The translations under genes were made by a program, and so were the position numbers. Under the pieces are notes generated by a model. The model saw only the letters and a program-made list of their open reading frames with translations. It was not told the DNA's origin and made no database searches. Below, piece by piece: positions 6,912-12,488 of a DNA stretch of 12,714 bases (positions are counted from its first letter, which is position 1; each line of letters starts with the position of its first letter). This DNA is from an uncultured Bacilli bacterium (GTDB lineage: Bacteria; Bacillota_I; Bacilli_A; RF39; UBA660): the NCBI GenBank assembly GCA_944371685.1, contig CALVXV010000019.1:1-12714 (forward strand). The letters run 5' to 3'.

Positions 6912-7811
6912 ATGAAAAAAGGTTATAAAAGTGAAAGTTATTATGATGTTACACCAATATCTATGACTTCTAATTTGTTAGATATAGCGGATATGCTAAG
7001 ATGTTTAAGAAAGCCTAAAATAGCTTTGCTAGATGGTAAAAATATTAACGAATTATTATATAAAGGAAAAAGACCATTTTTAGAAAATTCTTTTAGTCTA
7101 ACTTCTATACCTTTTATACCTTATGATTTATTACAAAAAATTGAAATAGTTAGTAAACATAAAGAAATGGACTTTAATTCATTTATAAATTTAGTTAATA
7201 ATTATTTATCTACTCTAGATCCATTTGATATTCCAATATTATTTGATAACACACTAGACATTGAGGGTGGCTATTGTAACCATTTATATTTGGGAAAAGA
7301 CGAAGAAATAAAAAAACTTGTATTTACAGAATTTGTTATAAGTCAAAAACTTTCTGTATTAACTTCTGGAATATATGCGCATGAGGTTGTACACTCTCAA
7401 TTAGAGTTTAATAACGGAGTAAATAATTATATTCATAGCGAGGTTTTACCTATATTCTTTGATAAATTAACGGCTTTATATATTAATGATAATTATGAAA
7501 CTCTAAAAATTAATGAGAAATTAAGGTTTATTAGATTATTTAATGCAATAGATAGTTATAAAAATAAAGGATTATCACTATATCATAAAACTAAATTATC
7601 TATGGGAATTATATCTATTTTAGAGGCAGAGAAGTTGTTTGATAAATATTTATACGGAACTAATAATGACAAAGATACTATAATTTTAAAAATAAATGAT
7701 GTTTTATTAGGAAATATAAAACTCGAAGATTTGCTTAAAGATACCGAAATATCTATCAATAGTTGCCAAGACAAGAAATTAATTAAAAGAAAAATGAACG
7801 GTTTACTTTAA
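6912..7811 (+). CDS. Probable zincin-type metallopeptidase of unknown family
   Basis: This 299-residue protein has no signal peptide or membrane segment and is probably cytoplasmic. The key feature is YAHEVVHSQLE, an HExxH zinc motif at residues 157-161, in which His157 and His161 would bind zinc and Glu158 would act as the catalytic base. About 16 residues later the segment HSEVLPIFFDKLTALYI offers Glu177 as a third ligand, as in gluzincins. The N-terminal third (MKKGYKSESYYDVTP and NINELLYKGKRPFLENSF) matches nothing that I know. The ribosome binding site is AGGAG about 10 nt upstream. The gene heads a three-gene operon with two acidic proteins and a structured 3' region. Substrate and family are unknown. 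An inactive zincin-like fold is possible, but all core residues are present. Confidence 0.6.
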   Translation: MKKGYKSESYYDVTPISMTSNLLDIADMLRCLRKPKIALLDGKNINELLYKGKRPFLENSFSLTSIPFIPYDLLQKIEIVSKHKEMDFNSFINLVNNYLSTLDPFDIPILFDNTLDIEGGYCNHLYLGKDEEIKKLVFTEFVISQKLSVLTSGIYAHEVVHSQLEFNNGVNNYIHSEVLPIFFDKLTALYINDNYETLKINEKLRFIRLFNAIDSYKNKGLSLYHKTKLSMGIISILEAEKLFDKYLYGTNNDKDTIILKINDVLLGNIKLEDLLKDTEISINSCQDKKLIKRKMNGLL

Positions 7812-7851
7812 ATAAAAATCAATATATAATCAAAATAAAGGAGATGGTTAT

Positions 7852-8481
7852 ATGTATAGGTTTAAATACTATTATAAAGATGGTAGTACAAGATTAAGTG
7901 ATAATGTTTACAATGATGTCCAAAATTTTGATAGTGAAATTCAAAAGCTAACTAAAAACAAAGATTTTAAAACTACTTATGCTGAAAAACAAGATTTGAA
8001 TAAATTCTTAAAGTTAGCAATAAATGAATATGAAAAAAGTTTTAATGATATTTATCGTATAGATATTATTGATAATAATACTAATGAAATACTAGACTAT
8101 GTAGACAAAAGTGAGTGTTTAGTTAATGGAAAAAAAGGACATTTATTGTATGATCCAGTAAGTGGTGAAGCCATAAATGCAAGAATTGATAAAACAAATG
8201 ATAATGATACTTATAGGTTTAAATTTTATTATAATGATGGTACAAATGGTTTAAGTGGCGGATATGCTACACGTCCAACGGCACTTTACAATGATTTTGA
8301 TGGCTTGTTAGACTGGGATGAATTTGACAACCTATCCGAGGAAGATATGACAACAAAAAAACTATTAAAATTAGCTGTAAGAGCATATAAAGGTTTTGAA
8401 CCTGATTTTCATCGAATAGAAATAATTAACGATAAAACAAATGAAGTCGTTGATTATATAGATGTAAAGGAGGTGAAATAG
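7852..8481 (+). CDS. Acidic protein made of two copies of one ~85-residue domain
   Basis: The 209-residue protein starts at ATG 7852 behind AAGGAG. Its two halves are clear repeats. Copy A (about 2-88) begins YRFKYYYKDGSTRLS and ends YRIDIIDNNTNEILDYVD. Copy B (about 121-206) begins YRFKFYYNDGTNGLS and ends HRIEIINDKTNEVVDYID. Between them is a linker with GHLLYDPVSGEAINARID. The pattern of beta strands, a KLA helix and two further strands suggests a small alpha/beta domain. The duplication is also visible in DNA (7855 onward against 8212 onward, offset 119 codons). There is no signal peptide. The stop is followed one base later by the start of the third gene, with its ribosome binding site inside this coding end, so the two are coupled. 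Function unknown. Confidence 0.75.
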   Translation: MYRFKYYYKDGSTRLSDNVYNDVQNFDSEIQKLTKNKDFKTTYAEKQDLNKFLKLAINEYEKSFNDIYRIDIIDNNTNEILDYVDKSECLVNGKKGHLLYDPVSGEAINARIDKTNDNDTYRFKFYYNDGTNGLSGGYATRPTALYNDFDGLLDWDEFDNLSEEDMTTKKLLKLAVRAYKGFEPDFHRIEIINDKTNEVVDYIDVKEVK

Positions 8482-8482
8482 A

Positions 8483-8860
8483 ATGGCTAAAAATTATTGG
8501 TTTAGTGCGGATGAAGATACTGGTGATGTAGTTGCAAAAACAGAAATAAAAAGTGACGGTAAAGTTAGACGTTATGAATATACTAAACCAGATAACATTA
8601 AAGCTGGTCATGGGGATACATCTTATCAAAGTTACAAAGATTTTGAAGATGATAATCCTGATTGGGAAAGAGATAAAAATGATCCAAGAAGCATTAATCG
8701 TCGCTGGTATGGAAATGGCTATGATTTAGCTTTAGAAGTACTAAATAATTTATCTTTAGAAGAATTACAAGAGCTTTTAGAAGTATCATCAGAAAATTAT
8801 GTCCACACTTCTGAAGAAATGTTAGTAAGAGGTACTCATAAGCAATTAGTTCTTAAATAA
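8483..8860 (+). CDS. Third gene of the zincin operon, 125-residue acidic protein
   Basis: ATG 8483 follows a near-perfect AAGGAGGTGA (8467-8476), and the gene starts one base after the previous stop. The protein begins MAKNYWFSADEDTGDVVAKTE. A charged middle contains NDPRSINRRWYGNGYDLALEV, and the C-terminal half is helical (LNNLSLEELQELLEVSSENY). No known domain, signal peptide or membrane segment is seen. The last 47 codons and the following 127 bp are repeated at 12348-12615. A degenerate relic at 12188-12310 may be the front of a second copy. Strong translation signals and tight coupling suggest it works with the two upstream proteins. Function unknown. Confidence 0.75.
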   Translation: MAKNYWFSADEDTGDVVAKTEIKSDGKVRRYEYTKPDNIKAGHGDTSYQSYKDFEDDNPDWERDKNDPRSINRRWYGNGYDLALEVLNNLSLEELQELLEVSSENYVHTSEEMLVRGTHKQLVLK

Positions 8861-8987
8861 TCAGATTTATTACTAAAACTTATTTGCTGACAAATAAGTA
8901 ACACACTACGATATTGGCAAAGCTAATAACGATGTGTGCCAAATGGATCTCCCTTTGGAAACCCAAAACAACACATTTATCAATTAA
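8720..8987 (+). repeat. 268-bp direct repeat, copy 1
   Basis: This stretch matches 12348-12615 without gaps and with 7 mismatches. The offset is 3628 bp. It covers the last 141 bp of the third operon gene (1 mismatch, Glu to Asp) and 127 bp of downstream hairpins (6 mismatches). The similarity ends 5 bp before the IS left end, inside the terminator loop. Confidence 0.95.
8878..8958 (+). ncRNA. Structured 3' RNA element, copy 1 (terminator lost)
   Basis: Three consecutive hairpins follow the third gene. Hairpin I is ACTTATTTG-CTGA-CAAATAAGT (8878-8899). Hairpin II (8902-8938) has an outer CACAC/GTGTG stem, a 6-by-6 internal loop and an inner ATTGGC-AAA-GCTAAT stem with one G-U pair. Hairpin III (8939-8958) is CCAAATGG/CCCTTTGG with one mismatch. 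In copy 2 hairpins II and III pair perfectly, so copy 1 is slightly decayed. It also lacks the 3' arm of the final terminator because of the IS. No match to a known riboswitch or ribozyme was recognised. Confidence 0.5.
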
Positions 8988-8992
8988 TAAAC

Positions 8993-9013
8993 TGGACCCC
9001 ATTTAATGGACAA
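8993..9013 (+). repeat. IS left terminal inverted repeat
   Basis: TGGACCCCA (8993-9001), six bases, then GGACAA (9008-9013). The matching right end is at 10707-10727 on the opposite strand. Confidence 0.85.
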
Positions 9014-9036
9014 TAAAAAAAAGCAAGTTATTGTCC
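9008..9036 (+). other. Subterminal inverted repeat at the IS left end
   Basis: GGACAATAA (9008-9016) and TTATTGTCC (9028-9036) form a 9-bp stem with an 11-nt loop. It overlaps the inner part of the terminal repeat. There is no T tract on the plus strand, so it is not an obvious terminator in that direction; a transposase-binding or regulatory role is possible. Confidence 0.5.
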
Positions 9037-9052
9037 AAGTTGAAATTATTAT

Positions 9053-9081
9053 AAACTGATTTTGAAAGGAGAAATCAGTTT
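9053..9081 (+). promoter_or_regulatory. Hairpin holding the ribosome binding site of the passenger gene
   Basis: AAACTGATTT (9053-9062) and AAATCAGTTT (9072-9081) form a perfect 10-bp stem. The loop TGAAAGGAG contains the AAGGAG ribosome binding site and the stem touches the ATG at 9082. A possible promoter (TTATTG 9028-9033, 16 bp, TATAAA 9050-9055) would start transcription near 9062, after most of the 5' arm. Only transcripts entering from outside the IS would then carry the full hairpin. Confidence 0.5.
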
Positions 9082-9300
9082 ATGTATTATAATGATAAAG
9101 AAATAGCTTTAAATCAAATTTTAAAAAATATTCAATTGTTGGAAAATCAAATATCAGAAATAATTGTATCCTATTATATTCCTATACCGTTAAAAATTAA
9201 TGGTATTAAAGTTAATATGAGTTTATTTGATTTAATGCAACTAATAATATCTGATTATAAAAATGTGGTTCTTAAAGATTTTTATGAAGGGCTTGACTAG
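9082..9300 (+). CDS. 72-residue passenger protein inside the IS
   Basis: The gene starts at ATG 9082 behind AAGGAG and is convergent with the transposase. Its stop TAG (9298-9300) overlaps the orfB stop on the palindrome CTAG (9297-9300). The protein begins MYYNDKEIALNQILKNIQ, has a helical N-terminal part that could form a coiled coil (LLENQISEII), then PIPLKINGIKVNMSLFDLMQ. There is no signal peptide. No family is recognised. Its good ribosome binding site, protein-like composition and exact packing against orfB suggest a real gene carried by the IS, perhaps a regulator of transposition, though this is inference. Chance ORF status cannot be excluded. Confidence 0.5.
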   Translation: MYYNDKEIALNQILKNIQLLENQISEIIVSYYIPIPLKINGIKVNMSLFDLMQLIISDYKNVVLKDFYEGLD

Positions 9301-10229
9301 TCCTTTTTTAGTGGATAGTCGCCTGTCATTGTATATTTATAATATTCACTAGGAGATAATTTAGCTAAATTCCACTGATACCTATCATTATTATAGTAAT
9401 CAATATAATCATCAATTACCTTTTTGACATCTTCTATAGTATTACAATTACTTAAATCTATCTCATCTTTCATATGACCATGAAATGACTCTTGTGGGGC
9501 ATTATCCCAACAATTAGCTTTTCTAGACATTGATTGTCTTAGTTGCGAATTATTTAATAATTCTTTAAACGTATATGCTTTATAGTGTATACCTTGATCA
9601 GAATGTATTAAAGCATCGGTTTTTAATTCATGTTTATGATTATTCATTAATATATTAATAGTTTCTAAAACAAAATCTTCTTTCATATTTGAACTTACTA
9701 CATGAGCTAATATTTCTTTTGTATAGGCATCCTTTATACTCGATAAATATGCTTTATTTCCTCGACCATAAAATAGATAAGTAATATCGGTTAACAGTAC
9801 ATATCTTGGACCATATTCTCTAAATTTTCTTTCTAATAAATTTTCGGCAACTTCAGACACTTCTGACTCCTTTAACATTTTCTTATAGGGATTGGGTTTC
9901 CTTATTGGACATTTCAAATTATATTTTCGCATTAATCTTTGTATCTTTTTTCTATTCATAGGTGTGCCATTGTGTAGTAATCTCATATGAATACTTCGAC
10001 TACCTTTTTTGTAACCCCTATAATTATATGCATCTAATATTAATTCAAAGTCTTTTCTATCTTTTTGTTCTATTGGATTATCTTCATTTTGCCTTTTGAT
10101 AAATTCATAATAACCAGATCTAGATACTTGGGCTATTTTACATAATAAAGTTATATTTAATTCATTATTATCATTCTTTATAGTTTGGCTAATTATTTCG
10201 TATCTTTTTCTTGTAGGGACTTCAGCCAA
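9297..10229 (-). CDS. IS3-family transposase OrfB (DDE integrase domain)
   Basis: The 310 codons counted from TTG 10229 contain a helical HTH_21-type region (about 60-120) and then the rve integrase core. The catalytic residues are D148 (LLTDITYL), D211 (HSDQGIHY) and E247 (NAPQESFHGHMKDE), with 35 residues between the second Asp and Glu, as in IS3 members. SRKANCWDNAPQESF is typical of the IS150 group. The frame is open upstream of the TTG into the slippery site, so the product is most likely made as an OrfAB fusion by -1 frameshifting and the TTG is only nominal. All catalytic residues are intact, so the transposase may be active. Confidence 0.9.
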   Translation of the reverse strand: MAEVPTRKRYEIISQTIKNDNNELNITLLCKIAQVSRSGYYEFIKRQNEDNPIEQKDRKDFELILDAYNYRGYKKGSRSIHMRLLHNGTPMNRKKIQRLMRKYNLKCPIRKPNPYKKMLKESEVSEVAENLLERKFREYGPRYVLLTDITYLFYGRGNKAYLSSIKDAYTKEILAHVVSSNMKEDFVLETINILMNNHKHELKTDALIHSDQGIHYKAYTFKELLNNSQLRQSMSRKANCWDNAPQESFHGHMKDEIDLSNCNTIEDVKKVIDDYIDYYNNDRYQWNLAKLSPSEYYKYTMTGDYPLKKD

Positions 10230-10624
10230 AAATTTTCTCTCCCTAAAAATATCATTTTTTTTAAAAATTCATTTTCTTGTTCAAGTAAAGCATTTTTATG
10301 CTTTACTAATTTTAATTCTTCCTCTAAAGTTAATTCTTTTTTACTATTAGTAAACGGTCTACCACTATGTCCTTTTCTATTATCTTCAATACCTTTGTTT
10401 GTTATGCGATGATAAAAGCTAAAAATTCTTGAACTTCCTAATGCTTTTGTATCAAATCCAGCATTTCTAAAAATTTCAGTTGGTTTCTTCCCATCATCAT
10501 ATTCTCGTAAAAATAGTTCTTTAAATTCTCTTGTATAAGTAATCGCTTTCGAAGAAACATTTTTTACATAAGGATTATCTTGCAATTGTTTTAATTGCTC
10601 ATCTGTAAAAATTATTATTGACAT
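10193..10624 (-). CDS. IS3-family OrfA (DNA-binding HTH and leucine zipper)
   Basis: The 143-residue protein starts at ATG 10624 behind AGGAG. It contains a helix-turn-helix region (YTREFKELFLREYDDGKKP onward), then a linker GHSGRPFTNSKKE. A C-terminal heptad-like segment follows (LEEELKLVKHKNALLEQENEFL), which in IS3 OrfA proteins is the leucine zipper for dimerisation. It binds the terminal repeats and, fused to OrfB, forms the transposase. The last part overlaps orfB by 37 bp and contains the A8 slippery run. Expression is probably kept low by the terminator and hairpin upstream. Confidence 0.85.
   Translation of the reverse strand: MSIIIFTDEQLKQLQDNPYVKNVSSKAITYTREFKELFLREYDDGKKPTEIFRNAGFDTKALGSSRIFSFYHRITNKGIEDNRKGHSGRPFTNSKKELTLEEELKLVKHKNALLEQENEFLKKMIFLGRENFWLKSLQEKDTK
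10255..10262 (-). promoter_or_regulatory. Programmed -1 frameshift site (A8 run)
   Basis: On the minus strand OrfA reads TTA AAA AAA ATG. Slipping back one base in the eight A residues enters the orfB frame, which is open and reads KKNDIFRERKFLAEVP. A slippery A run in this overlap is the standard IS3 arrangement for making the OrfAB transposase. An SD-like AGGGAGAG lies downstream rather than upstream, so its role is unclear. Confidence 0.75.
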
Positions 10625-10626
10625 TC

Positions 10627-10644
10627 TATCACTCCTCAGTGATA
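10627..10644 (-). promoter_or_regulatory. Hairpin covering the orfA ribosome binding site
   Basis: On the minus strand TATCACT-GAGG-AGTGATA forms a 7-bp stem, and the GAGGAG ribosome binding site lies in its loop and 3' arm. The internal promoter would start near 10637, after the 5' arm. Only transcripts entering from outside would fold this hairpin, so they would translate orfA poorly. The same logic is established for IS10 and IS50. Confidence 0.55.
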
Positions 10645-10652
10645 TATTATCA
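10644..10652 (-). promoter_or_regulatory. Extended -10 promoter of the transposase
   Basis: The minus strand shows TGATAATAT, an extended -10 with TAATAT at 10644-10649. No good -35 box is present; the position is occupied by the terminator hairpin. The strength is expected to be low. Confidence 0.45.
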
Positions 10653-10653
10653 C

Positions 10654-10691
10654 AAAAAAGCTATGATACCTTCATTATTTATCATAGCTTT
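10654..10691 (-). terminator. Terminator just inside the IS right end
   Basis: On the minus strand AAAGCTATGATA and TATCATAGCTTT form a 12-bp stem with an 11-nt loop, and the 3' arm continues into six T residues. It lies upstream of the orfA promoter and would stop transcripts entering the IS from the right-hand minus-strand genes. Confidence 0.75.
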
Positions 10692-10706
10692 GACGTGTTT
10701 TTTTCT

Positions 10707-10727
10707 TTGTCCGAATTTTGGGGTCCA
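10707..10727 (-). repeat. IS right terminal inverted repeat
   Basis: Read on the minus strand from 10727: TGGACCCCA, six bases, then GGACAA. It matches the left end at the two outer blocks and not in the six-base spacer. Confidence 0.85.
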
Positions 10728-10835
10728 ATTCAATAACCTTTCACTTGTTTCCTAAAAAAATGAAAAATTGTATAGTCTCTTAAAAAATAAAAATAGCAAA
10801 TATTAACTGTAGCAATAATTTTTCATAAGGCATAA

Positions 10836-11423
10836 TTAATTTAGTCTTAAATTAAGTTTTAAAAAATATTGCTGAAAAGCAGAATAGTTACCAATCTCGT
10901 TAATCATATATCTATAAGGCAGTTCAGTTACATAAATCATTTTAAAACCATTATCAGTCTTATACACTTGTATATTAACGTCATCAATAGAAACGAAAAA
11001 CTGAGAATCGTAAAATTCTATATTTTCACTATTGTAATTATTTTCAAACCATAGCTTTACTTGTTCAAAAGAAGAATTTGAATATAGAATAATAGTTCCA
11101 AAAGAATCATAATCATTCACACTAAAATCAATCATTCTTGAACCACAGCCTTTAACCTTAAACAAATCATTATCAAACACGTTTATTGGTTTCAAAATAT
11201 TTGAAATCATTTCTTTATCATTATCATGAAAGCAATAATTTTTCTCGTTGAATTTGTACAAAGTTACTTGACCTTCTCTATCAATTGTATGATCTTCAGA
11301 ATATAAATTATCATAACTATTTTTAAGTTTACTATAACTATTTTTAAGCTCTACAAAATATATAGTAACTAATAATACAACAAAAATTATTTTTAGCAAT
11401 GCAAAAACATTTTTTTTAAGCAT
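10836..11423 (-). CDS. Single-pass membrane protein of unknown function
   Basis: The 195-residue protein starts at ATG 11423. It has a short basic N-terminus (MLKKN), one membrane segment at about 7-23 (FALLKIIFVVLLVTIYF) and a probably extracellular remainder. A short coiled-coil-like stretch repeats KNSYSKLKNSYDNLYSE (27-43), with KNSY-x-x-L occurring twice. The rest is acidic and beta-rich, with cysteines in NYCFHD and KGCGSRM that could form a disulfide. No family is recognised. The ribosome binding site is weak (GTGATGAG). The gene has its own promoter with a good -35 box. It lies between the two copies of the 268-bp repeat and just right of the IS, with no clear terminator. Confidence 0.6.
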   Translation of the reverse strand: MLKKNVFALLKIIFVVLLVTIYFVELKNSYSKLKNSYDNLYSEDHTIDREGQVTLYKFNEKNYCFHDNDKEMISNILKPINVFDNDLFKVKGCGSRMIDFSVNDYDSFGTIILYSNSSFEQVKLWFENNYNSENIEFYDSQFFVSIDDVNIQVYKTDNGFKMIYVTELPYRYMINEIGNYSAFQQYFLKLNLRLN

Positions 11424-11453
11424 AATCTCATCACTATCTTTCTATAATAAAAG

Positions 11454-11471
11454 AAATATAAATTTATATTT
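11454..11471. repeat. 18-bp perfect palindrome at a transcription start
   Basis: AAATATAAA followed directly by TTTATATTT is a perfect palindrome. It covers the expected start point (about 11469) of the promoter at 11476-11505. It could be a repressor operator for the membrane protein gene, but in DNA this AT-rich chance is also possible. Confidence 0.4.
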
Positions 11472-11475
11472 TTTT

Positions 11476-11505
11476 ATTATATCATACAAATTAATTACTC
11501 AACAA
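11476..11505 (-). promoter_or_regulatory. Promoter of the 195-residue membrane protein
   Basis: On the minus strand TTGTTG (11500-11505) is followed after 18 bp by TATAAT (11476-11481), which is preceded by TGA as an extended -10. This is the best promoter match in the right part of the window. Confidence 0.6.
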
Positions 11506-11604
11506 TTAATTTTCCTTATTATATTCATTAGCAACAAATTGTAAAAATGCTATAGAAAATATTGCCAATTCTTCTGTATAATTACTCTCTGGATTAAGTA
11601 GCAT
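11506..11604 (-). CDS. Possible 32-residue ORF or gene fragment
   Basis: ATG 11604 follows TTTAGAGGA closely. The frame begins MLLNPESNYTEELAIFSIAF and ends EYNKEN just before the -35 box of the next promoter. The composition is protein-like and amphipathic, so it may be a tiny gene or the end of a lost one. No family is recognised. The rest of the spacer 11424-11680 shows only the promoter and palindrome. Confidence 0.25.
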   Translation of the reverse strand: MLLNPESNYTEELAIFSIAFLQFVANEYNKEN

Positions 11605-11680
11605 TCCTCTAAATTTTTAATCTAGCTAAACATCAATACACTTAAAATTGTATGTGATTTAATAGCCTGATATTATTATT

Positions 11681-12118
11681 TTACTCACATTTATATCCAA
11701 TTCCTGTATAATACTTTTTAGCAATTTTAAAAGATGGTATATCATTTTCATCTAAAACAAACTGTTTATAATCAGAATCATTAATATCTTCTCTTTCTTT
11801 CCATTCCAATAAATAGCCTTCATAATTTACCCAATAAGTACTTGGGTAATCAATAACTCTGCTAAAGATTGTCTTAAAAGCTTCTGAAGTTTTATTATGA
11901 TCAACTCTTTTATAATACCCCTCTACTTTTTTAATAATATCCCCGCGACCCTTAAAAGTTACCTGATTTATTATTGAAACATTTGATAATTCTATATATT
12001 CTTTATCAATACATATCAATGTAGTATTAAAACTTTTAAAAATAATTGTAAGACAAATTATACAAATAATAATTACAATAGATATAGTTAATATTATAAA
12101 AAGATTTTTTTTATTCAT
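11681..12118 (-). CDS. Single-pass membrane protein with a Cys-bracketed outer domain
   Basis: The 145-residue protein starts at ATG 12118 behind AAGGAG. Residues 6-28 form one membrane helix, with Cys19 and Cys22 inside it. The outer domain starts with Cys36 (TTLICIDKEY) and ends with Cys144 (GIGYKCE), so a disulfide could close it. The lipoprotein at 1392-1826 has the same plan (TLKC at the start, GYNCKH at the end, about 110 residues apart), which suggests one loose family anchored in two ways. No enzymatic motif is visible. It has its own extended -10 promoter and lies between the 268-bp repeats. Function unknown. Confidence 0.6.
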   Translation of the reverse strand: MNKKNLFIILTISIVIIICIICLTIIFKSFNTTLICIDKEYIELSNVSIINQVTFKGRGDIIKKVEGYYKRVDHNKTSEAFKTIFSRVIDYPSTYWVNYEGYLLEWKEREDINDSDYKQFVLDENDIPSFKIAKKYYTGIGYKCE

Positions 12119-12144
12119 AAAACTTTTTCTCCTTAATTACTATT

Positions 12145-12153
12145 ATTATATCA
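12145..12153 (-). promoter_or_regulatory. Extended -10 promoter of the 145-residue protein
   Basis: On the minus strand TGATATAAT has a perfect TATAAT at 12145-12150 with the TG extension. A possible -35 TTGCTT is 19 bp upstream. The gene's AAGGAG follows shortly downstream. Confidence 0.5.
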
Positions 12154-12187
12154 TAATGAAGGAGAAAGAAAGCAAACTTTAAAATGA

Positions 12188-12310
12188 AAACCAACGTTAT
12201 TGCTATTTAGAGTCAGCATTGGAGCAGAACATGGTCATGAGCATTGGAATAACATAGACCATTATTTACATGATGATGAACATTCTGACAAAATGTATAG
12301 AAAAAAATGA
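12188..12310 (+). pseudogene. Relic, possibly the front of a third-gene paralogue
   Basis: The open stretch ends at TGA 12308 and contains FRVSIGAEHGHEHWNNIDHY followed by LHDDEHSDKMYRKK. It has no good start codon or ribosome binding site. The layout (a G-H motif, then an acidic stretch, then basic residues) resembles the middle of the 125-residue operon protein, which reads KAGHGDTSYQSY and later DPRSINRRWYG. A true copy of that protein's end begins 37 bp further on. I infer a decayed paralogue with an internal deletion; the similarity is weak. Confidence 0.35.
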
Positions 12311-12344
12311 TCAAAAGCTTATTAATGGTCATTAGTCATTTTTT
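12302..12344 (+). terminator. Possible terminator behind the relic
   Basis: AAAAAATGA (12302-12310) and TCATTTTTT (12336-12344) can pair. Alternatively AATGATCA (12306-12313) pairs with TGGTCATT (12326-12333), including one G-U pair. The 3' side ends in six T residues. Confidence 0.4.
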
Positions 12345-12488
12345 GAATATGATTTAGCTTTAGAAGTACTAAATAATTTATCTTTAGAAGAATTACAAGA
12401 TCTTTTAGAAGTATCATCAGAAAATTATGTCCACACTTCTGAAGAAATGTTAGTAAGAGGTACTCATAAGCAATTAGTTCTTAAATAA
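12336..12488 (+). pseudogene. 3' end of the 125-residue operon gene, second copy
   Basis: The frame is open from 12336 to TAA 12488 but has no usable start codon until late (the Met of EEMLVRG). From codon 12348 it repeats the last 47 codons of the gene at 8483-8860 with one Glu-to-Asp change (EELQDLL instead of EELQELL). The upstream part is in a different frame, so this is an orphan gene end and not an intact gene. Confidence 0.8.

Larger units (their letters stand above)
8993..10727. mobile_element. IS3-family insertion sequence (IS150-like group), 1735 bp
   Basis: The ends are inverted repeats. TGGACCCCA, six variable bases, then GGACAA is seen from 8993 inward and, on the other strand, from 10727 inward. 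The minus strand carries orfA and orfB, overlapping by 37 bp, with a DDE transposase in orfB. The element is longer than usual for IS3 members (about 1.2-1.6 kb) because the left end holds an extra 72-codon gene on the plus strand. No clear 3-4 bp target duplication is seen (flanks AAC and ATT), so flanking DNA may have rearranged after insertion. It has inserted into the terminator loop of the copy 1 RNA element. Confidence 0.9.

Noticed and set aside
7583..7774. Minus-strand ORF of 63 codons
   Set aside because: It is a shadow of the zincin gene without translation signals.
8426..8629. Minus-strand ORF of 67 codons
   Set aside because: It spans the junction of two convincing plus-strand genes and has no ribosome binding site.
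8861..8992. Known riboswitch, ribozyme or integron attC site
   Set aside because: The hairpins lack the conserved cores that I know for twister, pistol, hammerhead, fluoride, ZTP or preQ1 RNAs, and lack attC R/L boxes.
10185..10412. Plus-strand ORF of 75 codons
   Set aside because: It is antisense to the orfA/orfB overlap of the IS and has a shadow composition.
8985..10735. Target-site duplication of the IS
   Set aside because: The bases next to the two ends (AAC and ATT) do not match; nearby CAATTAATAA and CAATTCAATAA are similar but not placed as a duplication.
10869..11054. Plus-strand ORF of 61 codons
   Set aside because: It is antisense to the 195-residue membrane protein gene, with no ribosome binding site.
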